DNA of 64,000 bases from Weeksellaceae bacterium (GCA_949788275.1 OX460916.1:1240001-1304000); one strand, 5' to 3'. Shown: positions 37,761-49,787, numbered from the stretch's first letter. The notes: a model not told the origin generated them from the letters alone. Numbers and translations: made by a program.

Positions 37761-37804
37761 GATTTAGCCCTGGGTGTTCTGTATAGAACACCCAGGGCTA
37801 AATC
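37761..37804. repeat. 44-bp perfect palindrome
   Basis: Arms of 20 bp (GATTTAGCCCTGGGTGTTCT at 37761-37780 and its complement at 37785-37804) flank a GTAT loop. There is no T-run. It directly abuts the palindromic repeat at 37809. It is not explained by termination and could be a protein-binding site or mobile remnant. Confidence 0.85.
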
Positions 37805-37808
37805 TAAT

Positions 37809-37917
37809 GCGGCAGGGATAGCAGCGGCATCCTTTGCTGCCCTCTTTAGTTGAAAAATTCTAGGAGGTTGATGCAGCAAAGATATAGCGGATAGCCCGGC
37901 GCGTAGCGGCCGCCCAA
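37809..37917 (+). repeat. Flavobacterial palindromic repeat, copy 4 (GGGATAGCAGC subfamily)
   Basis: It begins GCGGCAGGGATAGCAGCGGC and ends GCGGATAGCCCGGCGCGTAG-CGGCCGCCCA. The inner stem is TTTGCTGC against GCAGCAAA. This copy carries the CCGGGCTA target (in complement) with 8/8 identity to the left target guide of the IS110 element at 60944-62320, but is not occupied. Confidence 0.88.
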
Positions 37918-37923
37918 ACTATT

Positions 37924-38460
37924 TTAACGGTATTCGAATGTTCCTCGATAGTTTCCTAATACAGGGTAATTATCTACATCCATAAATTCGAAATCGAGAC
38001 TTATAATCCCGGTTTCAAATTGATCTATTCGCATTCGCCCGCTTTTTATTTGATCATCGTATAATTTAAAATCGAATTGATCAACAGCTCCGTTGAACAT
38101 GGTTACTCCTTCGTAATAAGAAATGACATCAATTTGATGGCTTGTGTTTCCGCCCGCTAGATATATTCCACTAAAAGGTACACTTCGATCTTGGTACAGA
38201 CGAGCATACAATAACGCTCTGGTGTATCCTTGTCCGTAACGAGGAAATGGGCTTTCTGATATTTGAATGTCGTAATAGAATCCTTGACGATCTTCGCCCA
38301 TGTCTGTAACAACGACATAACTCAATGGAAATTGGGCACCATCATATGAAATTCGGCCGCTGTTTTGAATAGGCAGATAAATATCGTCATCGTTTCGCAT
38401 ACAACTCGAAAACGAGATACTAACAATGCTAAGGAATAGGAATAAGATTATTTTTTTCAT
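37924..38460 (-). CDS. Putative lipoprotein of unknown function
   Basis: This 178-residue protein has a lipoprotein signal peptide with lipobox near SFSSC (Cys about residue 19), so it is expected to be anchored in the envelope. The mature part is beta-rich with SYDGAQFPLSYVVVTDMGED, and no enzymatic motif is seen. It has several Tyr/Asp-rich strands, reminiscent of flavobacterial outer-membrane lipoproteins. It is a single gene, and the downstream repeat copy 4 ends 6 bp from its stop. Confidence 0.7.
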   Translation of the reverse strand: MKKIILFLFLSIVSISFSSCMRNDDDIYLPIQNSGRISYDGAQFPLSYVVVTDMGEDRQGFYYDIQISESPFPRYGQGYTRALLYARLYQDRSVPFSGIYLAGGNTSHQIDVISYYEGVTMFNGAVDQFDFKLYDDQIKSGRMRIDQFETGIISLDFEFMDVDNYPVLGNYRGTFEYR

Positions 38461-38558
38461 AAGTGCTATGCTGATTATTTTGGTAAAAGTACGTATTTCT
38501 ATTAAACAATAAAAGTGCCATATTTCTACAGCACTTTTGTATTTAAATTGGAGATTGT

Positions 38559-39347
38559 TTATCCTTTCGCAAAAACAACAGCCATTCTTTCTCTTTCTTC
38601 TTCCGCTAATTCTAAGTCGACTAAGATCCTTCCTGAATGCTCGTCAGCGATAATTTTTTTACGTTGAGCGATATCCATTTGTCTTTGTGGAGGAATTGTA
38701 AAATAAGAACCTGCAGAAGCACCACGTTCTACTGGAACCACGGCTAAACCGTTTTTCACAGAACCACGGATACGTTGGTAAGCCGTTAATAAACGCTCTT
38801 CGATTTGTTCTGCGTATTCAGCAGACAATCTAACCAAAGCATTTTCTTCTTTTTCAGTGTCTTTTACAATGGTGTCTAACTCGGCTTGTTTAAAGCTCAA
38901 GTGTTCTTTCATAGCCACTAATTTCACTTCAAACTCTTCAATCGAATGTTTCTTTTGTTCGATTTTGATAGTGAATTCACGGATGCGTTTTTCAGCTAAT
39001 TCGATTTCTAATCCTTGGTATTCAACTTCTTTAGCTAAAGCGTCGAACTCGCGGTTATTACGAACATTATCCTGTTGTTTTGTATATTTTTTAATTAAAG
39101 CTTCGGCGTTTTTGATGGCGTCTTTCTTTAATTTGATTTCCTCTTCCAAACCTTTAGATTCATCAACGACTTTTTGGATTCTTGTTTCCATTTGAGCCAA
39201 ATCGTCATTTAAGTCGTCCACTTCCAATGGTAACTCACCGCGGGTATTGTGGATTTCATCTAAACGTGAATCAATCAATTGTAAATCGTATAATGCGCGA
39301 AGTTTTTCCTCTACGCTCATTTCTTTGGTATTTTTTGTATCAGACAT
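38559..39347 (-). CDS. Zinc-ribbon family coiled-coil protein with degenerate ribbon
   Basis: This 262-residue protein is of the CT398/Slp-like family. It has a long antiparallel coiled coil (about residues 15-175) followed by a region that should be a C4 zinc ribbon. In this copy the expected CxxC positions read AGSYFTIPPQRQ and IIADEHSGRILVD, so all four Cys are missing, as in several Flavobacteriia I remember. The start is the ATG at 39347; a TTG at 39356 is less likely. It overlaps the end of the Nif3-family gene on the same transcript. Function unknown. Confidence 0.82.
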   Translation of the reverse strand: MSDTKNTKEMSVEEKLRALYDLQLIDSRLDEIHNTRGELPLEVDDLNDDLAQMETRIQKVVDESKGLEEEIKLKKDAIKNAEALIKKYTKQQDNVRNNREFDALAKEVEYQGLEIELAEKRIREFTIKIEQKKHSIEEFEVKLVAMKEHLSFKQAELDTIVKDTEKEENALVRLSAEYAEQIEERLLTAYQRIRGSVKNGLAVVPVERGASAGSYFTIPPQRQMDIAQRKKIIADEHSGRILVDLELAEEERERMAVVFAKG

Positions 39348-39349
39348 AG

Positions 39350-40444
39350 TTAACAATAATTAACAGGATTGGTATTAATTCCAGAATTAAAGACCACAAA
39401 ATTAGTAAATTTTTCTTTAAGATACGAAGTTATTAGGTTTTTTGTAAACTGTTCGGATTCGAAATGTCCAATATCGGCTAAAATGATCTTATTTTCAGCC
39501 GAAAAGAAATCGTGGTATTTTAGATCAGCGGTGATAAAAACGTCCGCTTTAGCGGTAATTGCACTTTTAATGGCAAAAGAACCCGAGCCCCCTAATACAG
39601 CAACGCGCTTAATTTTTTTATGGCGCAAAGCAGAATGACGAATCATTGGGGTATTCATCTGTTGCTTTAAATAGGTAAAAAAATCGTTTTCGTCCATGGC
39701 TTCTTCTAATTCACCCATCAGTCCCATCCCGATAGTTTCATTGGTATTGCTAAGCGGAATTAAATGATAGGCGATTTCTTCATAGGCATGTGTATCTCTT
39801 AAAGCTTGTAGAACATACCCTTCAACATGAGCAGGAACAATAACTTCAATGCGTGTTTCTGCTACTTTCTCTTGTTGATTGATTTGACCGATGGTTGGGT
39901 TTGCCCCTTCCAATGCTCGGAAAGAGCCTTGCCCTGATGACATAAAACTGCATTGATCATATTGTCCAATATGACCAGCTCCTGCAGCACATAAGGCTTC
40001 TGTGATGCGTTCTGCATCTTGTTGAGGTGCATAGGTGACCAATTGTTTCAATGTTTGTTGCTTGGGCAGTAAAATGCGAGTGTTTTTAAGAATCAGTTGT
40101 TCGGCAATTTTATAATTAACCCCCACAGCGGAGTTATCTAAAGCGGTGTGGGTTGCATAAATGGTAATTCCATGTTTAATGGCCAACATAACAGCGCGTT
40201 CGACATACGTTTTCCCGGTAAGTTTTTTTAAACCAGAAAAAATAATGGGGTGAAAACTAATAATTAGATTACAGCCTTTCTCAATGGCTTCTTGCACCAC
40301 AACTTCTGTTGTATCTAATGTAACGAGAACCCCTGAAACCTCATCGGTTGCATGGCCGACTAAAATACCAACATTATCAAAATCTTCGGCATAGTGCAAT
40401 GGAGCAATTTGTTCCAATACGGCCGTTATATCCTGTACTTTCAT
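39350..40444 (-). CDS. Nif3-like dinuclear metal centre protein
   Basis: This 364-residue protein of the Nif3/YbgI/GTP cyclohydrolase I type 2-like family has metal-binding motifs HPIIFSGLKKLTG near residues 65-77, AIKHGITIYATHTALDN near 89-105 and LADIGHFESEQF near 320-331. It carries the PII/CutA-like insertion (about 130-235) that distinguishes the long form. The fold forms a toroidal hexamer. The biochemical role is not settled. It is followed by the coiled-coil gene, and its start is 9 bp after the GNAT stop. Confidence 0.9.
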   Translation of the reverse strand: MKVQDITAVLEQIAPLHYAEDFDNVGILVGHATDEVSGVLVTLDTTEVVVQEAIEKGCNLIISFHPIIFSGLKKLTGKTYVERAVMLAIKHGITIYATHTALDNSAVGVNYKIAEQLILKNTRILLPKQQTLKQLVTYAPQQDAERITEALCAAGAGHIGQYDQCSFMSSGQGSFRALEGANPTIGQINQQEKVAETRIEVIVPAHVEGYVLQALRDTHAYEEIAYHLIPLSNTNETIGMGLMGELEEAMDENDFFTYLKQQMNTPMIRHSALRHKKIKRVAVLGGSGSFAIKSAITAKADVFITADLKYHDFFSAENKIILADIGHFESEQFTKNLITSYLKEKFTNFVVFNSGINTNPVNYC

Positions 40445-40453
40445 GGTGCAAAT

Positions 40454-40939
40454 TTACTTTTTTAAAATTAATTTTTCAGTTGCTAAATCATGCTCCACGC
40501 CTTTCCAGTAACTTTGGAAACCAAACTTGTGCAATAAGTTCCTAGAGGCTAGGTTATCGGGATCGATAACGGCGATCACATCATAGGTTGGATAGAGTTC
40601 TTTCGCCATGGCAAGAAGGTGCTGACAAATACTAGAGCCAATTCCTTTACGCCAGTGCGCTTGTTTTAACAAATACCCTATTTCTAAAGCTTGTTCTCTG
40701 TGTGTACAGGGAACTAATTTAGAATCACCAATGACTTCATTGGTTTCGGAATCGATTACCATAAAATAGCCTAAACTTTCTTGTTCGGCATTAATTTTTA
40801 GAACAGAATCGAATTTTAAACTCGCCTCTTCTGTGGTCATTCCCCGACCAAAAACATATTTCATGACCTCATCTTTTTTTACGATATCGTAGTATACTTT
40901 GAAATCTTTTGAGTGATATTTTTCGAATTTAAGTGTCAT
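40454..40939 (-). CDS. GNAT acetyltransferase (RimJ-like)
   Basis: This 161-residue protein has the Acetyltransf_3 pattern: FKVYYDIVKKDEVMKYVFG at the start, LEIGYLLKQAHWRKGIGSSICQHLL with the acetyl-CoA loop near residues 85-109, then VIDPDNLASRNLLHKFGF near 124-141. This is the layout of RimJ/RimL-type N-acetyltransferases or small-molecule acetylators. It overlaps the NahK-like kinase gene by 11 bp, being the last gene of the GH109 cassette. It may acetylate an amino sugar, but that is only suggested by position. Confidence 0.82.
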   Translation of the reverse strand: MTLKFEKYHSKDFKVYYDIVKKDEVMKYVFGRGMTTEEASLKFDSVLKINAEQESLGYFMVIDSETNEVIGDSKLVPCTHREQALEIGYLLKQAHWRKGIGSSICQHLLAMAKELYPTYDVIAVIDPDNLASRNLLHKFGFQSYWKGVEHDLATEKLILKK

Positions 40940-41950
40940 TGGATTGATATATTTGCATGGCTTTTAACCAATTAATTTGATTGATGGTACGATTTAAATT
41001 TTGCTCGGCGTACTGAATTGTATAATACGGATTACCTTGTAAATAATCGGTTAAAAACCGAACGGCTTGAATATAGACCACCACAAAGGCCGTTAATTCA
41101 AAATTAGCCAATTCGATTGGTGTTAATCGGTCTTCTAAATGATATAAAAACCCTTTTTTAATGGCCAAATAATAATCCGGCGAAAAAGAATTGTTGGGAT
41201 TAGGATCGTCTTCGGCATTTAGATTGGAAAATGTTCTCACCATATCCCCAAAATCGACCAAAACGCTCCCTATCATTAGGGTATCCCAATCGATTAATGC
41301 GATGGGATGCATAAAATCGGTTTCTGAAAACAAGAAATTACTAATTTTCGCATCGGCATGGATTAATCGCTGTGGCAATTGCAATGCGGTATAGTTCTGT
41401 AAATACGTTTGATGCTCTAGGAGGTAATTAATTTCAGATTGAGCGGTCTGAATTAATTCATCGGTTGTATTTTCAAGCGCTTGATGAAAGTTTTTCATTC
41501 GTATATCATAAGCGAGAAAATCAACAATTCCAGGTTGAATGGTCTCTAAATTCATACCGAAGCAATACCGATGCCATAGCCCAAGAGCTTTAGCAGCTTC
41601 AAAGGCTTGTTCTAACGATTGCACTTGTTGGAAGCAGGTTGATCGATCAATAAAATCGGTCATTCGCCAAACCCCTCCTTGCGTATAGGTTAATAACTCC
41701 CCTTTGAGATTGGGTACCAATTGAATTACTTCATTGGGATAATCGGTCTTATTTAAATGATCTGAAACCCGTAAAATATTGCGAACAAGTTGTTCGGGAT
41801 CCGGAAAAACAGCTGTATTTATTTTTTGAAGAATAAACGATTTTTCTAATGAAACAACCTTGAATGTCGCATTAATTAACCCTCCTTCTAACGGTGTAAT
41901 GGTTAAGTGATCTATAGACTGAAAATAATGAGTAAGTATTTTTTCGAGTG

Positions 41951-41960
<10 letters not shown>
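40929..41960 (-). CDS. NahK-like N-acetylhexosamine 1-kinase
   Basis: This 343-residue protein belongs to the aminoglycoside phosphotransferase fold. Several stretches recall NahK/LnpB: GLINATFKV (near 28), the QKINTAVFPDPEQLVRNILRV block near 45-65, catalytic HADAKISNFLF near 204-214, DWDTLMIGSVLVDFGDMVR near 229-247 and the AEDDPN loop near 256. NahK phosphorylates GlcNAc/GalNAc at C1. Here the gene is between a nucleotidyltransferase and a GH109 glycosidase, all in short overlaps, which fits an amino-sugar salvage path. AmgK (MurNAc/GlcNAc anomeric kinase) is the main alternative. Confidence 0.8.
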
Positions 41961-44240
<2,280 letters not shown>

Positions 44241-44300
44241 TTAATTTTTCAAGCTTAAAGTTATAAAAATACATGGATTAAACCAGCCTTTTCCGCTATT

Positions 44301-45182
44301 TTAATAGGTCTTCGTCATATCACTTGGTAAAACGAGTATAAATTCAGTGGGTACAAACGATTCTAAAGAAACCGTATTAATCTTTAAATCACCATCTTCA
44401 CTTTCGATCACTTCAATAACAGCCACGTTTAAATCGGGCCGCGCATTTTTCAAATACCAATAAATTCCGCCATAATTTTTTGAATGGTAATCCCCATTAA
44501 AATGAATAAACAACTGGCCTTGCGTATAATTATTCAAAATAGACTCGGCCATTGTTGCGTCTTTAATAGCTTGAGCGGCTACAAATTGTTTTGCTTTAGT
44601 CCCTGCATGATCGGCCATCATTTTTAACATTTCAGGGTATCCAGGCGCATTATAATCCAAAGTAATGGGTATCTTAGCCATCCATTTCAATTCACTCGCA
44701 TGAATCGTATTTAAGCTATCTAAGCCTTGTTTGGCTACGATTGAAGCATAACGACGTGGAACATTCCCCGCAATAAACCGAAGTTTATTCGCTTTTGCAA
44801 AATCGACCAATGGCTGATAATCTGTTTTATTATTGGTCCATAAACGCGCTTTTTCATTCAGTTCTTTGACCGTAATTTTATCATTGAGGTATTCATCTAA
44901 AACAGCTTGATTATCGCGTTCAAACATTTCAGCCCCTAAGATTAAGCGATCACCAACCTTTTCGTATAATGCTTTCGTTAAACGTAGCTGTAACCAGTGA
45001 TTAACGGAATTATTATGGTGCTCTCCAAATAAGACAATGTCATACTTTTTTAGCGCATTAACCGTTTTATCAAACGTCACTGGCTTTTGTTTTTGGTTGT
45101 AAAATTGAAAAGCCTTTAATTCTTGGGCTTGAAGCATTGTTGAACTAAAAAGAACAATTAATGCAGAAAATACATAATTCAT
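44301..45182 (-). CDS. ChaN family haem-binding/uptake protein
   Basis: This 293-residue exported protein starts at the ATG at 45182 (signal peptide ending QAQ near residue 20); an upstream start at 45263 would create a long odd hydrophobic leader. The ChaN domain (PF04187) shows YDIVLFGEHHNNSVNHWLQL near residues 42-60, GAEMFERDNQ near 83, and HFNGDYHSKNYGGI near 232. In Campylobacter ChaN binds cofacial haem at the outer membrane, and members are implicated in iron uptake. It is divergent from the ABC transporter operon. Confidence 0.88.
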   Translation of the reverse strand: MNYVFSALIVLFSSTMLQAQELKAFQFYNQKQKPVTFDKTVNALKKYDIVLFGEHHNNSVNHWLQLRLTKALYEKVGDRLILGAEMFERDNQAVLDEYLNDKITVKELNEKARLWTNNKTDYQPLVDFAKANKLRFIAGNVPRRYASIVAKQGLDSLNTIHASELKWMAKIPITLDYNAPGYPEMLKMMADHAGTKAKQFVAAQAIKDATMAESILNNYTQGQLFIHFNGDYHSKNYGGIYWYLKNARPDLNVAVIEVIESEDGDLKINTVSLESFVPTEFILVLPSDMTKTY

Positions 45183-45262
45183 AATTTTATTATTTAAAAC
45201 AATTCTAAATTGTAACAAATTAACGAAAATATCTACTAACAAAATAAACAAACAACAAATCA

Positions 45263-46159
45263 ATGCAAAAAGTTTTAGAGATTAATCAACTCACGAAAAA
45301 ATTCGGCTCATTCACAGCCGTAGATGCCATCAGCTTTTCAGTTGAAAAAGGAAATGTATATGGTTTATTAGGCCCAAACGGTAGTGGTAAATCGACCACT
45401 TTAGGAATGATTTTAAAGGTATTGAATCCCACCTCTGGTTCTTGGTTATGGTTTGGAAGCGAACCAACCAATGATTCATTAAAGAAAATTGGTGCAATCA
45501 TCGAGAGCCCAAAGTTTTATCCCTATCTATCGGCTGTTAAAAACTTAGAGATTGTAGCTGACATTAAAGAAGTGTCTTATTCAAATATTGAAGAAAAACT
45601 AGCTTTAGTAGGATTATTGGAACGAAAAAATGATAAATTCCAACATTATTCTTTGGGAATGAAACAACGACTAGCCATTGCTTCAGCCTTGTTGAACAAC
45701 CCTGAAGTACTTATATTGGATGAGCCAACCAATGGATTAGACCCACAAGGAATTATTCAGATACGTGAAATAATTCAAAAGATTGCTTCACAAGGCACAA
45801 CGATTATCTTAGCTAGTCACTTATTGGATGAAGTTGAAAAAGTATGTACACACGTTGTGGTCTTAAACCATGGGAAAATGTTGTACAGCGGATCCGTTGA
45901 TGCGATGAATGCCAGTTTTGGAATTCTTGAATTGGCGAGTGAAAATATGACACAGTTAGAAGAAACACTTAACACACTCGGTATTTTCTCAAAGTTAACC
46001 CGTGAGAGTAATCACTTGGTGGGTGTATTAAATAGTGCTTACCCGACTGCTGACGTTAATCAATTCTTGTTTTCAAAAGGAATTGTTTTAACGCATTTAG
46101 TGCAAAGACGTGAAAGTCTAGAAAATCAATTTTTCCAATTAATTCAAAACAGCAAATAA
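45263..46159 (+). CDS. ABC transporter ATP-binding protein
   Basis: This 298-residue ATPase has Walker A GPNGSGKST (residues 35-43), the ABC signature YSLGMKQRLAIA near 131, Walker B VLILDEPTNGLDPQG near 150, and switch His in ILASHLLDEVEK near 187. It belongs to the DrrA/bacitracin-resistance class that pairs with a six-helix permease. The permease gene starts 1 base after its stop. No extracellular partner is nearby; it may export a hydrophobic compound or handle membrane lipid. Confidence 0.95.
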   Translation: MQKVLEINQLTKKFGSFTAVDAISFSVEKGNVYGLLGPNGSGKSTTLGMILKVLNPTSGSWLWFGSEPTNDSLKKIGAIIESPKFYPYLSAVKNLEIVADIKEVSYSNIEEKLALVGLLERKNDKFQHYSLGMKQRLAIASALLNNPEVLILDEPTNGLDPQGIIQIREIIQKIASQGTTIILASHLLDEVEKVCTHVVVLNHGKMLYSGSVDAMNASFGILELASENMTQLEETLNTLGIFSKLTRESNHLVGVLNSAYPTADVNQFLFSKGIVLTHLVQRRESLENQFFQLIQNSK

Positions 46160-46160
46160 G

Positions 46161-46994
46161 ATGACTCGACTACTAAAAATAGAATGGAATAAGTTTTTTT
46201 ACAATAAAGGAACCCGAATTTTTTTGATTCTTTATTTCTTAATGATCGTCTTTATGGGCGTTATTATACCCAATATAAAACCTGTGATGAGCGGTCAGGA
46301 AGTTGACTTCATAAAAATGGGTGGTTTAGAATTCCCTGTTATCTGGCATAATTTGACTTGGTTAGTGAGTTGGGGAAAATTATTTTTAGCAATTATTGTT
46401 ATTAATAATATTACGAATGAATACAGCTTTGGAACACTCAAGCAAAATACCATTGATGGATTGACCAAAAACGAATTTTTTCAGTCAAAACTTCTTATGA
46501 ATTTCTTATTCACGCTGATTTCAACACTTTTAGTCGTAGGTTTAGTGGGGATATTAGGTTTTAAATTCAATGAGAAATTCGACTTTTTTAATGGGGTTGA
46601 ATTTGCACTAGCCTACTTTATTGAAGTATTTGCCTTTGTTATTTTTGCGATGTTTTTAGCTTTGTTAGTTAAGCGAAGTGTTTTTGCTATTTTAGCAATA
46701 ATCGTGTTAAGCATTGGAGAATCAGTTTTGAAAGCAATTGAATTTTTTATTCGTTTTCCAAAAAGTGGAAATCCAGAAGAAATACAGGTTCAAACATATT
46801 TTACAAATTTTCTGCCTTTGAATTCAAATGCCAAAGTAATCGATTACCCACCTGTAAGCATATCTAAACTAATTACACAAGGTAAACTGTTCGATACGCC
46901 CGTATTACAGTGGGAATACCTAATTGCGAATGTATGTTACCTGATCTTATTCTTGGGATTATCGCTATTAATCTTAAAGAAAAGAGATTTATAA
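46161..46994 (+). CDS. ABC transporter permease (ABC-2 type)
   Basis: This 277-residue protein has six transmembrane segments (about 20-38, 71-90, 110-130, 150-172, 175-195 and 245-270), the pattern of ABC-2 permeases that work with DrrA-like ATPases. A polar segment with NEYSFGTLKQNTIDGLTKNEF near 92-112 is typical of the coupling region. It follows the ATPase gene directly. Substrate unknown. Confidence 0.9.
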   Translation: MTRLLKIEWNKFFYNKGTRIFLILYFLMIVFMGVIIPNIKPVMSGQEVDFIKMGGLEFPVIWHNLTWLVSWGKLFLAIIVINNITNEYSFGTLKQNTIDGLTKNEFFQSKLLMNFLFTLISTLLVVGLVGILGFKFNEKFDFFNGVEFALAYFIEVFAFVIFAMFLALLVKRSVFAILAIIVLSIGESVLKAIEFFIRFPKSGNPEEIQVQTYFTNFLPLNSNAKVIDYPPVSISKLITQGKLFDTPVLQWEYLIANVCYLILFLGLSLLILKKRDL

Positions 46995-47009
46995 TCTAGC
47001 AAATTCGAT

Positions 47010-47017
47010 TATCTTTG
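47010..47017 (+). promoter_or_regulatory. -7 box of the DHH-gldI-PPIase operon
   Basis: TATCTTTG matches TAnnTTTG exactly. The transcript would start near 47023, so the ATG at 47029 is the more natural start of the gene than the ATG at 47023. Confidence 0.5.
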
Positions 47018-47028
47018 CCCCTATGCAA

Positions 47029-48048
47029 ATGACAAATTTTGATTCGTTAAAAGAACTCTTACATTCATCGCCCAAGAAAATTGCCATTATACCGCACAAA
47101 AATCCAGATGGAGATGCGATTGGCTCAACCCTTGCGATGTATCATTATTTAACACAGCTAAATCATTTCTGTAATGTAGTTTCGCCGAATGATTTTCCTA
47201 AATTTCTGAAATGGATGCCTTCGGCGAAGGATATTGTAATTACAGATTATGCTGGAAAACGAGCCGAAGCTATTATACACCAAGCTGACCTTATTTTTAT
47301 ATTGGATTTCAATACCCTTTCACGTATCGATGAATTGGGCAAATGGGTTGAACGATCACCTTCACCAAAGATTATGATTGATCACCATAGAGAGCCAGAC
47401 ACCTTTGATTATATGTATTCGGACATTGAAATGCCGGCTACTTGTCAGATGGTCTATAATTTTATGGAACAAATGGGCGATTTACACCTCCTGAATAAAT
47501 CGATTGCGGAATGTATTTATACAGGTATGATGACGGATACAGGCGGATTCCGATTTAGAAATACATCGGCATCGACTCACCGCATTGTTGCTGAATTAAT
47601 AGACCGTGGCGTTGAGGTGGATAAAGTAACATCATATGTCAACGATTCTCAATCGGCTGCCCGTTTAAAGCTCTTATCGATTACCTTAAACAACATGCAT
47701 TTTTTACCTGAATACAGAACCGCTTTTATGTTCTTAAAACGGGAAGACTTGTTGGATAATGGATTTCAGAAAGGCGATACAGAAGGCTTTGTGAATTATG
47801 GACTAAGTGTTGATAATTATGTGTTTTCGGTAATCTTCATTGAGGACACTCAACACAATTTCATTAAAATATCATTGCGCTCGAAAGGCGATTTTGATGT
47901 CAATGAATTTTCACGTAAATACTTCAATGGTGGAGGTCACATGAATGCTGCCGGTGGACGTTCGGATCAATCTATGGAAGAGACATTGATCTATTTCCAA
48001 GAAATTTTAACCAACTACCAAGAACAACTAAAAGCTGTAACTCTGTAA
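47029..48048 (+). CDS. DHH/DHHA1 phosphoesterase (NrnA/bifunctional oligoribonuclease-like)
   Basis: This 339-residue protein has DHH motifs: IIPHKNPDGDAIGST near residues 20-34, LIFILDFN near 90-97, MIDHHREPD near 115-123 with the DHH core, and TGMMTDTGGFRF near 165-176. The DHHA1 RNA-binding part carries NGGGHMNAAGG near 298-308. It hydrolyses nanoRNA, c-di-AMP breakdown products or pAp. In Flavobacterium a DHH gene precedes gldI, as here, where the two genes overlap by one base (TAATG). The ATG at 47023 is an alternative start. Confidence 0.92.
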   Translation: MTNFDSLKELLHSSPKKIAIIPHKNPDGDAIGSTLAMYHYLTQLNHFCNVVSPNDFPKFLKWMPSAKDIVITDYAGKRAEAIIHQADLIFILDFNTLSRIDELGKWVERSPSPKIMIDHHREPDTFDYMYSDIEMPATCQMVYNFMEQMGDLHLLNKSIAECIYTGMMTDTGGFRFRNTSASTHRIVAELIDRGVEVDKVTSYVNDSQSAARLKLLSITLNNMHFLPEYRTAFMFLKREDLLDNGFQKGDTEGFVNYGLSVDNYVFSVIFIEDTQHNFIKISLRSKGDFDVNEFSRKYFNGGGHMNAAGGRSDQSMEETLIYFQEILTNYQEQLKAVTL

Positions 48049-48575
48049 TGAAAAAAGGAATTATTTTATGTTTTGCCCTATTTGCTTTTGCCGCTTGCGA
48101 TAAGAAAGTGGTGCAATATCCAATTGCTTATAACAATGATGATTTTCTTATTCGTTCACAGCAACGTGGAAAAATGTTGTTAAAAGAGGAAACTGATTGG
48201 TTTATGAGTTACATGAATGATTCCGACCTTCATTTTCAGAAATCGAGTGCGGGTTTTTGGATATCAAATGAGGCGAAGATTGAGCCAACTAATGCACGAA
48301 CTGGTGATTACATTGAATTTAATTATCAGGTTACCGACTTAGATAATATGGTGATTTATAGCTATAAAGAAAACGGAGATAAAAAAGTAATTCTAGGGAA
48401 AGCCGATCTAGCAAGAGGCTTACATGCAGCCCTGCAATTAATAGATGAAGGTGAAACCGCTAAAATACTACTCCCCTCTTTTTTAGCGTATGGAGGATAT
48501 GGTGATGAAGGAAAAATTGGTCCTGATCAACCGATTATTATGGATATCAAAGTAAACAAAATACAAAAGCATTAA
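48048..48575 (+). CDS. gldI: Gliding-motility-associated peptidyl-prolyl isomerase
   Basis: This 175-residue FKBP-type lipoprotein has a signal peptide and lipobox (FAFAAC, Cys near residue 17). The mature FKBP domain shows [13 protein letters not shown] near 85-97, [24 protein letters not shown] near 112-135 and the [23 protein letters not shown] active-site region near 141-163. GldI is required for gliding in Flavobacterium johnsoniae, probably by folding envelope motility or secretion components. Position between the DHH gene and a second PPIase gene (16-bp gap) supports the call. Whether the organism glides cannot be told. Confidence 0.85.
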   Translation: MKKGIILCFALFAFAACDKKVVQYPIAYNNDDFLIRSQQRGKMLLKEETDWFMSYMNDSDLHFQKSSAGFWISNEAKIEPTNARTGDYIEFNYQVTDLDNMVIYSYKENGDKKVILGKADLARGLHAALQLIDEGETAKILLPSFLAYGGYGDEGKIGPDQPIIMDIKVNKIQKH

Positions 48576-48591
48576 TCATAAGGAAGTCAAA

Positions 48592-49668
48592 ATGAAAAAA
48601 ATAGTATTAATCTTAACGATAATCACGACAATGATAAGTTGTGGCGTTAAAATACCAAAATCAATGAGTAAAGAAGAATTCAAGAATTTAGAGGATGGAT
48701 TGTATGCAAAAATGACCACCAATCATGGAGCAATGACAATCAAATTGTACGAAGAGCAAGCCCCAATGACTGTTGCAAATTTTGTAGGTCTAGCAGAGGG
48801 TTCTATTGAAAATAAAGCAAAAAAGAAAGGCGTTCCTTTTTACGATGGGATTATTTTTCACCGCGTGATCAAAGACTTCATGATCCAAGGTGGAGATCCT
48901 GATGGACGCGGTACAGGTGGACCAGGTTACGAATTTGAAGATGAGTTTGATCCAGCTTTAAAACACGACCAAAAAGGGGTTTTATCGATGGCTAATTCTG
49001 GCCCAACAACCAACGGATCTCAGTTTTTTATTACTGAAATTCCAACACCTTGGTTAGACGGACGTCATACTGTTTTTGGACAAGTGGTAGAGGGGATTGA
49101 AGTAATTGATACCATTGCCAATGTAAAAAAAGGTCCACAAGACAAGCCTGTTGAAGATGTTGTGATTGAAAAATTAGACATTGTACGTAAAGGCGATCAT
49201 TACAAAAAATACGATGGTGCTGAAGCTTTTAAAGCGGCAAAAGCAAATCATGCAAACAAACAAGCTGAAGCTGTTGCCCGTGAAAAAGCCATTAAAGATG
49301 CTGAGATTGCTCGTCAAAAAGAACTGGAAGCAAAAGCCTTAACAACTGATTCAGGATTACAATATGTTATTTTGGAAGAAGGTGAAGGTGCATTACCTGT
49401 TCATGGTGACGATTTATTGGTTCACTACACGCTTCGTCTAAACGATGGTGAAAAATTAGATTCTTCGTATGACCGTGATCAACCCTTACCTGCGACTGTT
49501 GGTGTAACTGGTTTAATTCAGGGTTGGATGGAAGCTTTAACCATGTTTAAAAAAGGTTCAAAAGTTTTCTTAATCATTCCTCCACAATTAGGATATGGTG
49601 CACAAGGTGCTGGCGGGGTTGTTCCTGGTAACGCTAAATTGTACTTTGATATGGAAATCTTAAACTAA
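48592..49668 (+). CDS. Cyclophilin-FKBP fusion peptidyl-prolyl isomerase, lipoprotein
   Basis: This 358-residue protein has a lipoprotein signal peptide (TMISC, Cys near 17). The cyclophilin domain (about 35-200) has [15 protein letters not shown] near 87, [31 protein letters not shown] near 131. A charged linker of Ala/Lys/Glu repeats follows (about 205-240), then a C-terminal FKBP domain (about 245-358) with [16 protein letters not shown] and the [22 protein letters not shown] pocket. Two PPIase classes in one polypeptide suits an envelope chaperone. It is the last gene of the operon, with a terminator 10 bp downstream. Confidence 0.94.
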   Translation: MKKIVLILTIITTMISCGVKIPKSMSKEEFKNLEDGLYAKMTTNHGAMTIKLYEEQAPMTVANFVGLAEGSIENKAKKKGVPFYDGIIFHRVIKDFMIQGGDPDGRGTGGPGYEFEDEFDPALKHDQKGVLSMANSGPTTNGSQFFITEIPTPWLDGRHTVFGQVVEGIEVIDTIANVKKGPQDKPVEDVVIEKLDIVRKGDHYKKYDGAEAFKAAKANHANKQAEAVAREKAIKDAEIARQKELEAKALTTDSGLQYVILEEGEGALPVHGDDLLVHYTLRLNDGEKLDSSYDRDQPLPATVGVTGLIQGWMEALTMFKKGSKVFLIIPPQLGYGAQGAGGVVPGNAKLYFDMEILN

Positions 49669-49676
49669 AACCATAA

Positions 49677-49731
49677 AATTACCTTCGGGTAATCTACTTA
49701 AATCCAGTGATTGAATTCACTGGATTTTTTT
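49677..49731 (+). terminator. Double hairpin terminator of the gldI operon
   Basis: First hairpin ATTACC-TTCG-GGTAAT (49677-49692, a UUCG tetraloop). Second stem AATCCAGTGA (49701-49710) against TCACTGGATT (49717-49726), then seven Ts. Confidence 0.88.
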
Positions 49732-49787
49732 ATTGGTACTCTCGGTAGGCGTTAGTCGTTAAAACCCGAATAATTGAAATCTATTTT

